Shown: in pieces, positions 63,214 to 64,000 of the stretch
How positions within the stretch are numbered: position 1 is the first letter of the stretch
How the letters are laid out: every line of letters begins with the position of its first letter
Translations under genes and position numbers: made by a program
Notes under the pieces: model-generated
Seen by the model: only the letters and a program-made list of their open reading frames with translations
What the model was told of the DNA's origin: nothing
Database searches by the model: none
Origin: Phytophthora sp. 'mugwort'
Taxonomy: Eukaryota; Oomycota; Peronosporomycetes; Peronosporales; Peronosporaceae
Length of the DNA: 64,000 nt
Reading direction: 5' to 3'
Assembly: GCA_033558025.1 (NCBI GenBank)
Contig: JAUCEF010000005.1
Span: 2,604,001-2,668,000, forward strand

Positions 63214-64000
63214 GCGCTTGTAGCGTCTGTACCACCGGCTTCAGTTCAACTTGTAACAGGTGTCCGAAGCTAGTCGTTTGCCACGTGAAGCGACACAACT
63301 GTCGATTTCTTTGCTGATTCCCGCCGAAGGATGTTTAGTGAAGCGCAAGGAGTCGCACTCTTCATTCTGGTGTTTCTAAACACCACCCTTTGCAAAAGAT
63401 ATTTAACGAGTAGATGAAGTTAGTTTCGCTTGGATTAGTGCTTGCGATAGATGCTCGAGCGCATCGACTTCGTGGTAAGCAAATGGAGGCTCAAAAACTG
63501 CCCACAAGATTTATGAAGTGTTTTTCAAATTCCTTGAAGAGTTGTGATCAGTTCGTTTGGATAATACGCCAACACTAGGGGACTAGATAAGTATAGCTTT
63601 TAGAAACATAATTTTATACCCCCCCCGGCATTTTGAATTTGCACGAATGCATGTCTTATTGTCTTCAAGGTGGATGTGGGCTCTGCGTATGGCATCGCGA
63701 CTGACGATTGCATTCAAGGGAGGACTATCGCATTGCCTCACAGGAGCAAGGCCCTGTCAGTATGATCATTTTGCTCGGCTGTTTGTAGAATGTGGCGGCC
63801 AGAGATAGCAACATCATTACTGATCCGATCTTAAACAGTTGCTTGCATTGCTGTGCAGCATTAACCACCAACTGCAGAGCTGCGTTCGCGTTGTCTTCGT
63901 CTACTATTGAAGTACGACTACTATGTATTAATATCTCTTATCGTATACTATTAGTAGTACTAGTAGCTCCCACATTATAAAACATCTTTTGCCTTCAAGC
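63214..64000. other. distal intergenic sequence
   Basis: About 790 bp with no supported gene. It includes a C-tract at about 63620 (nine C) and A/T-rich ends. Open frames are short and domain-free. Confidence 0.45.

Noticed and set aside
1..64000. CRISPR arrays, bacterial operons or ribosome binding sites
   Set aside because: The window is eukaryotic nuclear DNA with spliceosomal introns; no regularly spaced repeats were seen.

Overview
The window looks like nuclear DNA from an oomycete, most likely a Phytophthora-type plant pathogen. It is gene-dense. Short GT-AG introns of about 56-82 nt keep frame when spliced by eye. There is a CBEL-type cellulose-binding elicitor family, elicitin-like cysteine-rich secreted proteins, flagellar (zoospore) genes, and an oomycete initiator (TCATTYY next to CAATTT) in front of histone H2B. 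All assignments come from reading the sequence and from remembered family motifs; no search was run. Several open frames begin at GTG or TTG, so I moved starts to the first plausible ATG or flagged a missing 5' exon.

Layout. 0.5-4 kb: a CBEL cluster (two-module gene, broken copy, single-module gene). 4.4-7.9 kb: a head-to-head flagellar pair, ZMYND10 and NME7. 7.9-12.5 kb: TYW1 (wybutosine synthesis), ATP synthase epsilon and an RBR ubiquitin ligase. 12.8-20.1 kb: three minus-strand genes, namely an FAD/NAD(P)-binding protein, the spliceosome-associated ESS2 (7 exons) and a TAF1C-like RNA polymerase I factor (6 exons). 20.4-21.8 kb: a membrane-anchored histidine acid phosphatase. 22.0-27.5 kb: a 10-exon GOLD-RUN-FYVE-FH2 formin. 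27.6-32.9 kb: betaine-aldehyde-type dehydrogenase, FEN1 and a C2-TBC Rab GAP. 33.1-39.7 kb: a small uncertain gene, a MAU2/SCC4-like cohesin loader, a TOM1/THH1-family membrane protein and histidinol-phosphate aminotransferase. 40-45 kb: orphan coding-like sequence, two small membrane proteins, TRMO (tRNA m6t6A methyltransferase) and a Tudor-knot/chromo-barrel protein. 45.3-51.9 kb: a 1341-residue F(K/R)P-repeat protein and a DIX-domain kinase related to STK16. 52.1-56.1 kb: an elicitin-like gene, a decayed PIF/Harbinger transposon with recognisable terminal inverted repeats, and a second, frameshifted elicitin-like copy. 56.1-63.2 kb: ADAL deaminase, SRP receptor alpha, DOPA 4,5-dioxygenase, the G-protein alpha subunit and histone H2B.

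Most of the window is core cell biology (translation, splicing, Pol I transcription, replication, secretion, signalling, flagella) in compact divergent or convergent pairs. Two accessory islands stand out: the CBEL cluster and the elicitin-like/Harbinger island. The most unusual features are the DIX-kinase fusion, the GOLD-RUN-FYVE-FH2 formin with tandem WH2-like motifs, a ZMYND10 without its MYND finger, and a transposon sitting about 50 bp upstream of an elicitin-like start codon.
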